In this document: positions 17,820-28,700 of the stretch, piece after piece
How positions within the stretch are numbered: the stretch's first letter is position 1
How the letters are laid out: every line of letters starts with the position of its first letter
Notes under the pieces: generated by a model
What the model was told of the DNA's origin: nothing
The model's database searches: none
Seen by the model: only the letters and a program-made list of their open reading frames with translations
Made by a program: the position numbers and the translations under genes
Source of the DNA: Saprospirales bacterium GYS_P2D
GTDB taxonomy: Bacteria > Bacteroidota > Bacteroidia > Chitinophagales > Saprospiraceae
DNA: 64,000 nt
NCBI GenBank assembly: GCA_009833045.1
Contig: WUUP01000009.1
Location: 140,262 to 204,261 of the forward strand
Reading direction: 5' to 3'

Positions 17820-20207
17820 CTATGACTGCAGGTGTAGTAAAAGTACTCCATTCGTACGGAGCGTCATCTCATCGCCGAGCTCTTGCTGCGTGAGCAGATC
17901 TGTTGCTTTCACTTTTTCGCCATTTTTCATGCGGATCTTTAGCTCAGATGGCTCCTTACCTATATTGAGGATATTGACGAGATAGCCTCCTTTGTATGGG
18001 ACTATGCGCCAGGTGCAGGTCTTAGCGTTTTGCTCATTACTCTCGATGATCTCGACAGGTAGCGTCTCAGTGCTCATATAGCTCATCGCCATAGCTCTGA
18101 TCTGAGCGAGGTCATCCGCAGATTTTATCATTTTTAGCCCTTTCCCCTCAAGGGGAAAATCTCTCTCCTCTCCATACTGATCTCTCAGCAGTGACAGCTC
18201 ATCTACCAGCACTACTCCACCCTCGTCGAGATAATCCTGTAGCGCTGCGACCTCTGTATCAGTAGCATACTCTGTGCGATATACGATCACAGCATCCCAG
18301 TCGTCAGCAGACTGCTTTTTCAATATTTTCTCAGTAGCATATCCTACTGGTATCCCTTCAAAGTAAAAGGCCTCGTATAGCGGCGCCTGCTCTGACATAT
18401 GTTTGGCCTTATTGATCGCAGATGTCTCTGAGTGAAACAGTCGAATCGGTCTGCGCTGAGCTCTCAGAGCCATGATCTCTTCAGAGACAGCATTCATATC
18501 CATGGTGACCTGAGCGACCTCATTAGCACTTTGCGGCTGCATATTGACCGAGCCAGCATATGAGCCTGCCAGTGCCCCATCAAAGAAATCCAGCTCTCCC
18601 TCGAGACGGTCTTCTGGTGAGCCATCGGGGTCTCTCGCCCAAAACCAAGAAATCCCTACATCCATGCCGTGCAGCGTCGCCAGCCAATAGACACTCCGTA
18701 TGTAGTCTGGGGTCGTCTCCATATCTCTCCAGGCACTACTCGAGATGAAGTGCGTCTCAGAGTTGACATGTATCTTGTCAGGTGATACTGACTCCATGAA
18801 GTCATAGGTAGAGGCCAGCTCTGCCCATCTGTATGCATATTTGTCCTCCCAGCTTTCAGGCTTTTTGGCCGTTAGCTTTCGACCTCCAGAGGCCTTAGCA
18901 TCGTCACCGATCATCGTGGTGAGCTCCGTGAGCGCCTCCAGATCAATACCATGAGAGCGAGTATCCTCGGTGAACATCCGAGACATGATCTTGATGTGTG
19001 TATCAGCATCAGGATTGACCTCATGCAGCTCGTCCTGGATAAACTGAAACCACTCAGTCCCTCGATCCATATTGTATCGACACCAGTCATACCATTTAGG
19101 AGTGCCTTGTAACGCTGTTTTGTCCAGTGGCATTTCGATATCTACCTCTTCAAAAGCAGTGTAGCTGGCACCCCAGTTAGCATTGAGCGCAGCGATATCT
19201 CCCTGATAAGTCTTGCTGAGCCATGCCCGAAACTTGTCTAAAGTATAAGTAGAGATCTCGAGCATCTCTCCATATCGTGCCGTCCAGTGATCTTTCTCAG
19301 AGTACCAGTGCGGCTCATTGTTGAGGATGTATCCGAGCTGTGTGACCTTCTTGCCTTGAGTGAGCTCGCCGGTATGTCTTACTATCTTGCCCCAGACATC
19401 ACGTACGAGCGGATTGTCCACATCATATCCAGTGAATAGTGATCGTCCTTTTCTGACCTGTGGTTCTTTCTTTTCGACCCATTCTGGGATACCAAGATTC
19501 CAGTATAGCAGGAAGCCCGTATTTGTATTAGGGATCATGGTGACCTCCTTGACGAGCTCCTCATCCCATGTGCCATCTTCATTGAGCAAAAACGAATTAA
19601 TCGCTCTATCGTGATCTACGGGATAGAGGTTTTCGCCACCATGATAGATCGCTCCGAGGTGATCATTATACACATCGGTATTAGTCAGTGGGATGCCCAC
19701 AGACTTAGAGAAATAGTCAAAAAGGAATACAGGTCGACCATTGCTCAAGAGAGCATCTTTGGCCACTTCGATATTGTCCCATTCGATAGGATTGACGGGA
19801 GGTCTCACGATCTCACCATCTATGACCTGCTGTAGCGTGGCCATCCCATCATCAAGTATATCTATGACTTTCTGCCGCTCAAACTCTGGGAGCTCAGCAG
19901 CATACTTTGCTTTTTGATCTTCGTATGGCGCATAGTAGCCAAAGAGACGCTCGATCTCAGGCTGGTGTGCTTCATCCCAATCTGCAAACTTGATAAACTC
20001 CTCAGCAAACCAAAGGAGGGTCTCTTCTCTTTTGACATCGAGCGACAGAGCTCGTGCCTCATCCATCATCGCAGATAGCTGCTCGATCTTAGCTAATGCC
20101 GTGTCTTTTTTATTGACAGACATTACATCTTTTGATGCACAGCTACTGAGTATCAGCCATAGGCCGATAGTGATAGATAGGTAGTTAGTTAGTGTTGTAG
20201 TATTCAT
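17820..20207 (-). CDS. Clan GH-A glycosidase lipoprotein (GH42/GH167-like, possible galactan enzyme)
   Basis: A 795-residue lipoprotein (LILSSCASK). Residues 25-130 are a helical N-terminal segment; a (beta/alpha)8 barrel follows, with GYILNNEPHWYS giving the N-E-P acid/base and VNSETHFISS a likely nucleophile Glu about 150 residues later. This is the clan GH-A pattern. From about residue 600 an alpha/beta trimerisation-like domain (FYFEGIPVGYATEKIL, AVIVYRTEYATD, EGGVVLVDE) matches the GH42 layout. GH42 are beta-galactosidases; the related GH167 enzymes release disaccharides from carrageenan. The choice between the two is not possible from motifs alone. It sits between GH127 and a sugar transporter, probably in one operon. 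Confidence 0.75.
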   Translation of the reverse strand: MNTTTLTNYLSITIGLWLILSSCASKDVMSVNKKDTALAKIEQLSAMMDEARALSLDVKREETLLWFAEEFIKFADWDEAHQPEIERLFGYYAPYEDQKAKYAAELPEFERQKVIDILDDGMATLQQVIDGEIVRPPVNPIEWDNIEVAKDALLSNGRPVFLFDYFSKSVGIPLTNTDVYNDHLGAIYHGGENLYPVDHDRAINSFLLNEDGTWDEELVKEVTMIPNTNTGFLLYWNLGIPEWVEKKEPQVRKGRSLFTGYDVDNPLVRDVWGKIVRHTGELTQGKKVTQLGYILNNEPHWYSEKDHWTARYGEMLEISTYTLDKFRAWLSKTYQGDIAALNANWGASYTAFEEVDIEMPLDKTALQGTPKWYDWCRYNMDRGTEWFQFIQDELHEVNPDADTHIKIMSRMFTEDTRSHGIDLEALTELTTMIGDDAKASGGRKLTAKKPESWEDKYAYRWAELASTYDFMESVSPDKIHVNSETHFISSSAWRDMETTPDYIRSVYWLATLHGMDVGISWFWARDPDGSPEDRLEGELDFFDGALAGSYAGSVNMQPQSANEVAQVTMDMNAVSEEIMALRAQRRPIRLFHSETSAINKAKHMSEQAPLYEAFYFEGIPVGYATEKILKKQSADDWDAVIVYRTEYATDTEVAALQDYLDEGGVVLVDELSLLRDQYGEERDFPLEGKGLKMIKSADDLAQIRAMAMSYMSTETLPVEIIESNEQNAKTCTWRIVPYKGGYLVNILNIGKEPSELKIRMKNGEKVKATDLLTQQELGDEMTLRTNGVLLLHLQS

Positions 20208-20271
20208 CCGACTGTAGGTATGATTCTTATGATTGTAATAAATTGATGCAAATCCAATGATGTAGCTACCA

Positions 20272-22245
20272 TCAAGCCGGCACAGCCGACCAAATGACAG
20301 GTAAGAATACCGTCATCTCAGCAGTCCCTCTATTAGACCAAGCATAGTATGGGACCATCTGCACCTCATGCATGTCCCACTGAGGTCGAGACACCCTACT
20401 GTACATCTGCTCCTGATCACCTGATCGTAGCGCTATCTGTCCAGATATCGTCATCACTCCGCCGAGCAGATCTGATTGATATTTCGCCTCGAGCGCCTGA
20501 TCGCCGACCAGATATACATCGAGCACTCGAGCATCTGTAGGTAGATCAGGAGTCTCTATGCAGTATACTATCGGACCACGTTTGACGGCTACTTGATTTC
20601 GTACTTCTTCGATACGAGGATGTCCTTCTATGAGCTGCGTCTCCATCGGCAGACTGATGCTGATAGTATCCCCAGCGCTCCATATCCTCTCGAAACGCAC
20701 ATATCGTCCAGCTATCACTGGCTCGGAGACCGCCTCACCATTCAGCTGCAGCTTTGCGTCTGTAGCCCAGTCTGGGATCCGGATGAGCATCTCAAATGGA
20801 GTAGTCTGACAGTCCTCTACGATGATAGCGACATCTCCCTGCCACGGGTAGTCAGTCTCCTGTCGGAGCTTGATGGTAGAGCCATTGCGCAGTGTAGTCT
20901 CGAGTACATTAGCGCCGTACATATTGACAGCGAGTCCCTCAGGCGTGAGGCAGTATGCCCACTGCGATACTCTGGCTACGGTCCGCACGAGATTGGGCGG
21001 GCAGCAAAAACACTCTAAGTATGGCTCACGATCTGGAGTCTCCGTATCATTCTCATGGACGCCATACTCACGAGCGCCCTGTATCATACGGAGCGGATTA
21101 GCATAGAAGTAGTCCTTCCCCTCCAAACTGATGCCCGAGAGACCACTATTGTACATCACGAGCTCTATGATATCGGCATACTTAGATTCTCCTTTGATAT
21201 TCATCATCCGCTGTGAGAAAAAAGCATTGCACAGATTAGCGCAGGTCTCATTGTATGCCGTCATATTAGGCATCATATAGTCATCGATGAATCCCTCTTC
21301 GATCTTATCTCTATTAGACGAGGCTCCATAGTGTGTCTGCCCTACGGCTCCTGTGACATACATCTTGCGCTGAGTCACGCTCTCCCAGAGTCTCTCCAGC
21401 GCATCGATCAGCGCCTGCTCGCCAGTATGTGCATATACATCTGCCGCTCCAGCATAGTAGTATAGAGCGAGCACCGCATGACCTGCCGCCTCCTCTGCAT
21501 CTCTGAGAGCGATACGCTCCTGCACCATATCCCCTATCGGGTAGCCCTCTGTCGAGCTATCATGCTCCACGGCATATCGGCCTCGACGATTGATAAAGCG
21601 CTCCGCCAGCTGCAGGTATTTTTCGTCTTCGGTGACTCTATAGAGCTCCACCAAGCCCATGATCTGTGTCTGATTAAATCCAAATCGGCCGTATCGCTTA
21701 GTCTCAGGGAAGAAGATCGTGTATAGTAGATCTGCGTGCTTGATAGCGATCTGTAGGAAGTTATCTTGTCCTGTGATACGATGATGGGCGCAAGCAGTGA
21801 TGAGGAGATGTCCTGTATTGTACATCTCATGATACTTACGATTCTCATAGCGATCGACATCAGGCCTCAGCTGTATCTGTGTCTGTAGATATCCATCAGG
21901 CAACTGCGCCTGAGCGATGATGCTGATATGCTCATCGAGTCGATCAAGTATAGCCTGATCACGAGTATGGGCGTATACATAGACAGCTGCCTCCATCCAC
22001 TTATAGAAGTCTCCATCATGCCAAAACATGCCTTTATGCTCGCCCTCTTTGAGTCCAGCGGCTATCTTAAAATTATTGAGCGCATGACCGATATCACCGC
22101 AGAGTAGCTCGCCCATATATGGGAGCATCGTGTCTACGCAGGTCTTAAATTTCTCTGCCCAAAATCCTGTCGTCCATGTGCAGTCTCCGACTGGTATATC
22201 GTAGAACGCAGTGTGTTCTATCTTATCAGTTTTATTCATCTTCAT
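20272..22245 (-). CDS. GH127-family glycosidase (beta-L-arabinofuranosidase or 3,6-anhydro-D-galactosidase)
   Basis: Start chosen at the ATG at 22245 (657 residues), with another ATG six bases on; a GTG at 22275 would add ten codons but lies in a small hairpin. No signal peptide is visible, so it is probably cytoplasmic. The (alpha/alpha)6 domain shows MFWHDGDFYKWMEAA, QLPDGYLQTQ and MYNTGHLLITACAHH. The zinc/cysteine site is complete: E333 and C335 in AYNETCANL, and the C414-C415 pair in ECFCCPPNLVR, as in bifidobacterial beta-L-arabinofuranosidase where the first Cys of the pair is the nucleophile. The family also contains 3,6-anhydro-D-galactosidases of carrageenan degraders, and this locus argues for that; the conserved zinc site keeps arabinofuranosidase open. 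Confidence 0.85.
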   Translation of the reverse strand: MKMNKTDKIEHTAFYDIPVGDCTWTTGFWAEKFKTCVDTMLPYMGELLCGDIGHALNNFKIAAGLKEGEHKGMFWHDGDFYKWMEAAVYVYAHTRDQAILDRLDEHISIIAQAQLPDGYLQTQIQLRPDVDRYENRKYHEMYNTGHLLITACAHHRITGQDNFLQIAIKHADLLYTIFFPETKRYGRFGFNQTQIMGLVELYRVTEDEKYLQLAERFINRRGRYAVEHDSSTEGYPIGDMVQERIALRDAEEAAGHAVLALYYYAGAADVYAHTGEQALIDALERLWESVTQRKMYVTGAVGQTHYGASSNRDKIEEGFIDDYMMPNMTAYNETCANLCNAFFSQRMMNIKGESKYADIIELVMYNSGLSGISLEGKDYFYANPLRMIQGAREYGVHENDTETPDREPYLECFCCPPNLVRTVARVSQWAYCLTPEGLAVNMYGANVLETTLRNGSTIKLRQETDYPWQGDVAIIVEDCQTTPFEMLIRIPDWATDAKLQLNGEAVSEPVIAGRYVRFERIWSAGDTISISLPMETQLIEGHPRIEEVRNQVAVKRGPIVYCIETPDLPTDARVLDVYLVGDQALEAKYQSDLLGGVMTISGQIALRSGDQEQMYSRVSRPQWDMHEVQMVPYYAWSNRGTAEMTVFLPVIWSAVPA

Positions 22246-22261
22246 ATCGACTTTAAGAAAT

Positions 22262-22279
22262 AGAGGTATACGCACCTCT
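22262..22279 (-). other. Small hairpin in the leader of the GH127 gene
   Basis: AGAGGT and ACCTCT form a 6-bp stem with a 6-base loop, 17 bases upstream of the chosen ATG. It covers an in-frame GTG, which makes that GTG a poor start site. No T-tract follows, so it is not a terminator; a leader role is only possible. Confidence 0.25.
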
Positions 22280-22329
22280 TGTACTGTAAATCAACTCTAA
22301 AAATCTCAACTATAGTCACTATAGCTTAA

Positions 22330-22370
22330 CAATGGATAGCACTATTTTACCCACATACACTGACTTACCC
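22330..22370 (-). promoter_or_regulatory. Candidate AraC-type operator, two direct repeats, upstream of GH127
   Basis: On the minus strand two half-sites follow each other 18 bases apart: GGGTAAGTCAGTGTATGT and GGGTAAAATAGTGCTATC, then CATTG. They sit 85-125 bases upstream of the GH127 start. The same GGGTAA..AGTG core occurs upstream of susC, the enolase-family gene and araC, and the tail CTATCCATTG after the core is common to this site and the one upstream of the enolase-family gene. Direct repeats about two helical turns apart fit AraC-family binding. The regulator bound is inferred. Confidence 0.5.
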
Positions 22371-22464
22371 TTGGCGGGAATAAAATCCGCAGCTATATCA
22401 TCTTAACATAATGACAGTGAACATAGGGATTGTCAAAAAGGAGAATAGAACCAAAAGATAATAT

Positions 22465-23868
22465 CTAATGCCTCTCGTGGATAAAGAATTTTGACTGATC
22501 TCGATATGCATCCATGCGATCTATATCTACATTTTCAAACTTACGTTTGAGGAGCCATCTTGGTCGCTCGAGTGTACTCTCCCACTCGAATAGCTTTTTA
22601 TAGAGCGTCTTAACGAGTGCTGGATGCTCAGAAGCAACATTGTGCAGCTCTCTCGGATCATTGGCGATATTATATAGTTCGGCGGGGCGATCTGGGAAGC
22701 GCATCATCTTCCAATCTCCATCTCTGATCGTACCTCGAGCTTGTTTTTTCCAGTATAGCACATCATGAGGACGATCGGTCTTTTCGCCATTGATATATGG
22801 AATGAGATTGACACCATCGACATCTGCGAGCTGCTCCGTATCCCCACCTCCGAGTGCGAAAAATGTAGGTAAAAGATCCATCGTGCTGACTGGATAATCA
22901 TAAGTCCCTGGCTCGATATGTCCTTGCCATGATATCATGTATGGCACTCTGATACCCCCTTCGAGGTGATTAGACTTAGTACCGCTGAATGGATAGTTGC
23001 TCGATGCATTCTTATCAGTAGGCCCGCCATTATCATTGGTGAAAATGATGACCGTATTGTCCATGAGTCCCTGCGCCTCGAGCTCATCGATCACATATCC
23101 CACCGCACGATCCATTGCTCGAGTCATAGCAGCTACTATTTTACGATTGCCTTCGAGCTCTGGATAGTGAGCTAAGTCCTCGGGCGTAGCGTCCATCGGT
23201 GTATGTACGGCATTAAAAGCTAAGAAAGCCAAAAATGGCTCGTCCTTATGCTGCTTAATAAAGTCCGCAGTCTCACGTCCTAATTGGTCTGTGAGGTACT
23301 CTCTCGGCTCCTCATATTGACCAAATCCTCGCTCCATGAGATCCATCTTGAGCGCTGGTGGGCGCTCATACTCAAAGTAGCTGCGAGCGCCACCTCTGAA
23401 TCCATAAAACTCATCAAAACCTCTCCGTATCGGATGATAGCGATCTGCCCCGCCGAGGTGCCATTTTCCAAAGTATCCTGTGACATAGCCTAAAGACTGC
23501 ATATAGTCACCCATTGTGACCTCCTCTACTGGCAGCCCCATATCGTCTCCATCCTGTGCTGTGACTTCACTCATGTATCCCGGGACATTATTCTCCTCAT
23601 AGCCAAAGCGCTGCTGATAGCGTCCCGTGATGAGTCCAGCTCTCGATGGACCACAGGTAGGATCACTCACATAGCCCTGAGTACACTGGACACTCCGCTC
23701 AGCGAGTGCATCGAGACGTGGCGTATGCATCGTCTTACTCCCCTGAAATCCAAAATCAGCATATCCAGCATCATCTGAAAAAATCAGTACAATGTTAGGC
23801 CGATCCTGAGCGCTCATAGCTGCAGCTATCAAGACCAATAAAAATATACGTATGGTATTCATAATCAT
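22465..23868 (-). CDS. S1-family sulfatase, secreted
   Basis: A 467-residue protein with a signal peptide ending near AMSAQ (no lipobox, unlike the other two sulfatases). A second ATG lies two codons on. The formylglycine site is C72 in [13 protein letters not shown]; metal residues are in [33 protein letters not shown] and [13 protein letters not shown] complete the active site. It is the most similar in motif layout to the sulfatase at 12850-14352. Its start lies just beyond the terminator that follows susD, so expression depends on read-through or on its own promoter. Substrate is probably a sulfated galactan; the subfamily is not resolvable here. Confidence 0.9.
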   Translation of the reverse strand: MIMNTIRIFLLVLIAAAMSAQDRPNIVLIFSDDAGYADFGFQGSKTMHTPRLDALAERSVQCTQGYVSDPTCGPSRAGLITGRYQQRFGYEENNVPGYMSEVTAQDGDDMGLPVEEVTMGDYMQSLGYVTGYFGKWHLGGADRYHPIRRGFDEFYGFRGGARSYFEYERPPALKMDLMERGFGQYEEPREYLTDQLGRETADFIKQHKDEPFLAFLAFNAVHTPMDATPEDLAHYPELEGNRKIVAAMTRAMDRAVGYVIDELEAQGLMDNTVIIFTNDNGGPTDKNASSNYPFSGTKSNHLEGGIRVPYMISWQGHIEPGTYDYPVSTMDLLPTFFALGGGDTEQLADVDGVNLIPYINGEKTDRPHDVLYWKKQARGTIRDGDWKMMRFPDRPAELYNIANDPRELHNVASEHPALVKTLYKKLFEWESTLERPRWLLKRKFENVDIDRMDAYRDQSKFFIHERH

Positions 23869-23875
23869 AAGGTAT

Positions 23876-23905
23876 AAAAAAGGAGCATCCCTTCGGACAC
23901 TCCTT
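23876..23905 (-). terminator. Rho-independent terminator after susD
   Basis: An 11-bp stem (AAGGAGTGTCC with GGATGCTCCTT, including two G-T wobbles), a 4-base loop and six T residues on the minus strand. It lies 63 bases after the susD stop and just before the sulfatase start, so it should lower transcription of the sulfatase relative to susCD. Confidence 0.8.
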
Positions 23906-23967
23906 TAGTTTTAATAAGCGTATGAAAAAACTATCTATCTAAAAAGTCGCTCAAAAACAATCTCTTG

Positions 23968-25677
23968 TTAATATCCAGCATTCTGCTCTATAGCAGGTGC
24001 TTTCTCTATTTCCTGTCTTGGTATCGGGAGATAATAATGCTTCTCAAAGTATGGACGTGTCACCACAGTCACTTCTTCAAAAGCCATCTCGCCGTCTGTC
24101 TGCTTAGTCCACTTGAGTCCCTTGATATCAAATCCAAGGTGCTCCTCAATCATCCATCTGCGCTCATCAAAGAAATTGTGCCCTTCGAAAGCTAACTCAA
24201 CTCTACGCTCTCTACGTATTGCCTCTAAAAGATCATCGCCAGAAGCAGTGATCGCTGGCTGAAGAGCTCTTGCAGATACCTTATTGAGGAATGTAAGTGC
24301 CTCCGACTCATTACCCGCATGGTAGCTCGCCTCAGCATAGTTAAGATAGATCTCAGCGAGACGATATAGGATGAATGGACGATTAGACGAGATACCGCCA
24401 GATACCTCTACGCTCTCATCCTGAAACTTACGGATGTTATATCCTGTCTTAGAGGAGTGTAGCGCATTTCCTAATCCTTCTGGAGAATCTACTCCATGAG
24501 GGAACACATTGACATCTTCTGATAGATAATACTCTACCTCACGACCTCTGAAGTCGGCACCATTGAATAAAAGATCAGCATAGTATCTCATCTCTCTTCC
24601 TTCATTAGGATTAGATGGATCGAAAGTACCCTGTGAAGTAGTCGTACCGTCAGCCATGTTAAACTCTAATGCAAAATTGTGCGTAGGTGATGAGAGCGCC
24701 CATCCGTCATATCCATTTGGAGATTGGGTCTTATCCCACAGTGTATTAGGATCTGTACCAAACTCATAAAACTCTGATCCGTATGGACGTGCAAATAGTA
24801 TATCATCATTAGGAGACAAGAATAATTCTTGGTAATCCTGAGCATCAGATACTGCGATCAGATCACGAGCACCTACTATGTCGATGACTTCTTTAGCAGC
24901 AGCTGCTGCATCTTGCCATTTATTAGGATTAGTATAGTCATAGAGTGGACCACTCGGCTGAGTGCTCGGGTCATGTAGCGCACTCGCTGCATATAGTAGC
25001 GTACGAGATTTCACTGCTAATGCAGCTAACTTAGTCGCTCTGCCAAACTCACTATCAGGACGAGTCTCAGGCAATACTGCAGCTGCAGCATCCAGCTCAC
25101 TTACGATGAAATTCACACAGTCTTCATATGAATCTCTTGGAATATTGAACTCATCATCAAGTCCTAAAGCTCTATCGATGATAGGTACTCCACCATAAAA
25201 TCTGATGAGCTTAGCGTATAGATTAGCTCTGAGAAAACGCATCTCAGCTTTCAGTTCTCCTACTTTATCTGGATTAGCAGCCATTGCATTGCTCTCATCT
25301 ACTCTATCCAAAAACTCATTGATCTGTCTGATGTAGTCCCAGTAATTTGACCATTTCTGAGCTAAGACACCGACATTGCTATCATTCCATCCTGCTCTTA
25401 CTCTAAATAAGTCAAGATCTCTAAAGTTGAACTTGGCTTCATATGATGCTGCCTCGAGATTGAATCGACGACTCCACCATTGAAATCTATTGACACCCCA
25501 GCTCTCTGTACTATTGTAAGAGGTGAAGACTAATCGCTCCAGCTGATCTGGATCATCATAGATGAATGACTCCGTGAAGGCATCTCGAGCTCGTGTATCG
25601 AGAATGTCATCACCACAGCTCGATGCTAAAAAGAGTCCGGTAATAATGAATATATATGTGAAATATTTATTTTTCAT
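23968..25677 (-). CDS. SusD/RagB-family nutrient-binding outer-membrane lipoprotein
   Basis: A 569-residue lipoprotein when started at the ATG at 25677 (MKNKYFTYIF, LASSCGDDIL); an ATG seven codons upstream would sit only 10 bases after the susC stop and would place a polar stretch before the signal. SusD features are the N-terminal DTRARDAFTESFIYDDPD region, the TPR-like helices with EMRFLRANLYAKLIRFYGGVPIID, and the C-terminal ERRVELAFEGHNFFDERRW. The protein forms the lid on the SusC transporter and binds the glycan outside the cell. It follows susC directly, in one transcript that ends at the hairpin 63 bases after its stop. The glycan cannot be read from the sequence; context points to a sulfated galactan. 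Confidence 0.95.
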   Translation of the reverse strand: MKNKYFTYIFIITGLFLASSCGDDILDTRARDAFTESFIYDDPDQLERLVFTSYNSTESWGVNRFQWWSRRFNLEAASYEAKFNFRDLDLFRVRAGWNDSNVGVLAQKWSNYWDYIRQINEFLDRVDESNAMAANPDKVGELKAEMRFLRANLYAKLIRFYGGVPIIDRALGLDDEFNIPRDSYEDCVNFIVSELDAAAAVLPETRPDSEFGRATKLAALAVKSRTLLYAASALHDPSTQPSGPLYDYTNPNKWQDAAAAAKEVIDIVGARDLIAVSDAQDYQELFLSPNDDILFARPYGSEFYEFGTDPNTLWDKTQSPNGYDGWALSSPTHNFALEFNMADGTTTSQGTFDPSNPNEGREMRYYADLLFNGADFRGREVEYYLSEDVNVFPHGVDSPEGLGNALHSSKTGYNIRKFQDESVEVSGGISSNRPFILYRLAEIYLNYAEASYHAGNESEALTFLNKVSARALQPAITASGDDLLEAIRRERRVELAFEGHNFFDERRWMIEEHLGFDIKGLKWTKQTDGEMAFEEVTVVTRPYFEKHYYLPIPRQEIEKAPAIEQNAGY

Positions 25678-25707
25678 AACTATTTGATTTTTAATCATTA
25701 ATGTGAA

Positions 25708-28700
25708 TTATAGTGTAAGATTCACACCAAATGAATAAGACTTAAGAGATGGGTATGTACTGTTACGGAAGTTATTGTATCCAGCCGCCTCAGGATCTAA
25801 TCCTAAGTCATACACTTCCGAGAACATTGTCGAGAGATTTAGTCCTCTGAAGAAGATTCTTGCTTTCCCAAATTTGGTTTGCTCTTGCGAGAAAGTATAC
25901 CCTAACTCAAGCTCTTTCAATCGTAAAAAAGAGGCATCATGAAGGTAGAAATCTGCTCCTTGAAAATTGTCAACATCATTTTGGCTTCCGCTATACTTAT
26001 CATTAAGCCCAAATGCTCTTGGATATCTACCACCAGTGTTTTCTGGTGTCCATCTCTGATCAAACACATACTGAGGTAAAGCTCCATTCTGATCAAAGAA
26101 TACTAACATCTCAGCATTGGCCTGACCTTGGAATAAGAAGTTCATATCAAAAGATCCGACGCTCAATCCTCCTAAGAATCCATACTGTATCTCAGGTACA
26201 TTAGATGAGTAGACACGTGTTCTGTCACCGGCATTGATCTGCCCGTCACCATTAGTATCGATGTAGTATGGCTCACCAGGGACTGTGCCCTCGATGACTG
26301 CAGGAGCTGCATCGATCTCTGCCTGTGTCTGAAATATCCCATTAGTAGGATATACTATGTATGAATCTATTGGGAATCCCTCTCTTCTGAGGTTTTCTGA
26401 GACATTAGCTGCCTCATCCATGAATACGATTTCGTTTTTTGCCTGTGTAAAGTTGAATCCTAAGTTATAGTTCACTTTACCCACTTTATCATTGTATCCG
26501 AGTGCTATTTCGTAGCCAAAGTTGTCCACCTTACCTAAGTTTTCTTGAGGTAGTGTGATACCCGCTACATCAGGGATCGATGCATTACGTGTGATAAGGA
26601 TATCCTCTCTCTTTTGGTAGAAGTAGTTGACATCTGCAGTAAACTTATAGTCTAATAATGCGAAGTTCAATCCAACATTCATCATTTTCGCCTTTTCCCA
26701 AGTGATGTCTGGGTTAGGCACATTTGCACTGGCGTATCCATTGTATCGAGTACCATTAGTACCAAATATGTATGAGTTTGGTTGAGTGTTAGCTCCTCCG
26801 CCATAGTTATACCTTGTCAAGAACTGGAAAGGTGCGATACGATCGTTACCCATGAGCGCCCATGAGGTACGTAGCTTGAGTGCACTGAGCCAGTCTCCTG
26901 TAGACTCCATGAATGGCTCATCGGCGATCGACCACGCTAATGCTACACCAGGGAACGTACCAAAGCGATTGCCTGGACCAAAATTACTCGATCCATCATG
27001 GCGCAATGTCAAGTCAATGAAGTACTTCTTATCAAAATCATAGCTGAGTGATCCAAAGTAATTAAGTCTCGCTGACTCCGAAGATCCACCATTAGAGATC
27101 TGTCCTTCGTCCGCACCTGCGAATAGCTCAGGCACATCATTACTCGGAAAGTCACGACGCTCTGCCCAGAAATTTCGCTGGCTCGATGTAAATCGCTCCG
27201 TACCTACGAAACCTCTGATCGTGTGCTGACCAAATGTCTGATCGTAGTGAATAGTACTATTGAGCATCAGCTCATCAAACTTCCAGAAGTTTTCTCTCAG
27301 AATATTAGTCGCTCCCTGCTGAGAGAATCCAGCAGACTCTACATACTCTCCTGTCCCTTCTTGGAATGTATAAACTGTCCATGGCGTATACCATGACTTA
27401 GTATCTGTAGTCCATCGACGGATACCCGCATATGATCTGAAGCTCAGCCCCTCAGCGATCCAGTCGAGATCTACATCAAGAGCCAATCTTGATCTTAGGT
27501 TATTATCAATCCTATTGACAAATCCTCCTTCAGGACCAGACATGATCACAGGGTTAGCGCCATTTTCTCCACCCCACGCCATAAGACCATTATCATAGAT
27601 CGCTGGTTCTGTAGGCTCATTAGTATAGATATGTTTATAAATGAATGACTGATCTACGCCTGGCTCATTTCTATCACCAAACCGTCCAGAGACATCCACA
27701 CCAAGTTTAACTTTATCATGTACTTTGATATCGATATTAGATCGTAGCTGGTACTGCTCAAAATTGACACCACCTGATCTAAAGAGACCTTCCTGATCGA
27801 TATAGTCACCACTCACGAAGTAATTCACTCTATCTGCTCCACCTGAGACACTGAGGGTATGTCTCCACTCTGGCGCAGAATCTGCGATAGTCGCATCATA
27901 CCAGTCAGTGCTGGGTAGTGCTCCAGATGCATACTGCTGTATATCTGCATCTGAGAATGGCAACTCTAAGCCATATCTCTCAGCTGCCTCGTTACGATAG
28001 ATAGCATATTGCTCCGCATCCATCAGGTCTGGTCTGCGAGATAGCGATGAGCTGGAGTAAGTACTTCCTACATTGATGACAGGCTTTCCATCACGACCTC
28101 TTTTAGTAGTGATGAGGATTACCCCATTTGCCGCACGAGCACCATAGATAGCAGCTGCACCGTCTTTGAGTACAGATAGTGACTCGATATCTGTCGGAGC
28201 TAAGTGAGAGAATGACTCCGTAGGGATACCATCTATGAGTACTAATGGAGCATTATTACCCAATGTCGACTTACCTCTGATGAGTAGCGTGATATCACTA
28301 TCAGATCCAGGATATCCACCTCTATCTGACACGATGAGCCCCGGCACTTTACCAGCTAATGACTTAGCCACATCCTTATTAGTCGTACGTTCAATGATCT
28401 CATTGTCCAACGTAGCTACAGATCCTGTGAGCTCTCCTTTCTTACGAGTAGTATAGCCGACTACGACTACCTCATTGAGGGCCGTGGCTTCTTCTGCCAT
28501 GTTAACATTGATCGTAGACTGTCCATCTACGGCTATACTCTGTGTGCTGAATCCAGTGAATGAAAACTCCAGTACAGCATCTGAGCTGACTGTGAGCATA
28601 TAGTTACCATCGAGGTCAGTGATAGTACCATTGGCGGTACCTTGCTCGATGATATTGACGCCGATCAGAGGATCTCCTCCTGCGGCATCCAGCACCTGTC

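Noticed and set aside
20272..22275. GTG at 22275 as the start of the GH127 gene
   Set aside because: It lies inside a small hairpin and the extra ten residues do not form a signal peptide; two ATG codons follow closely.
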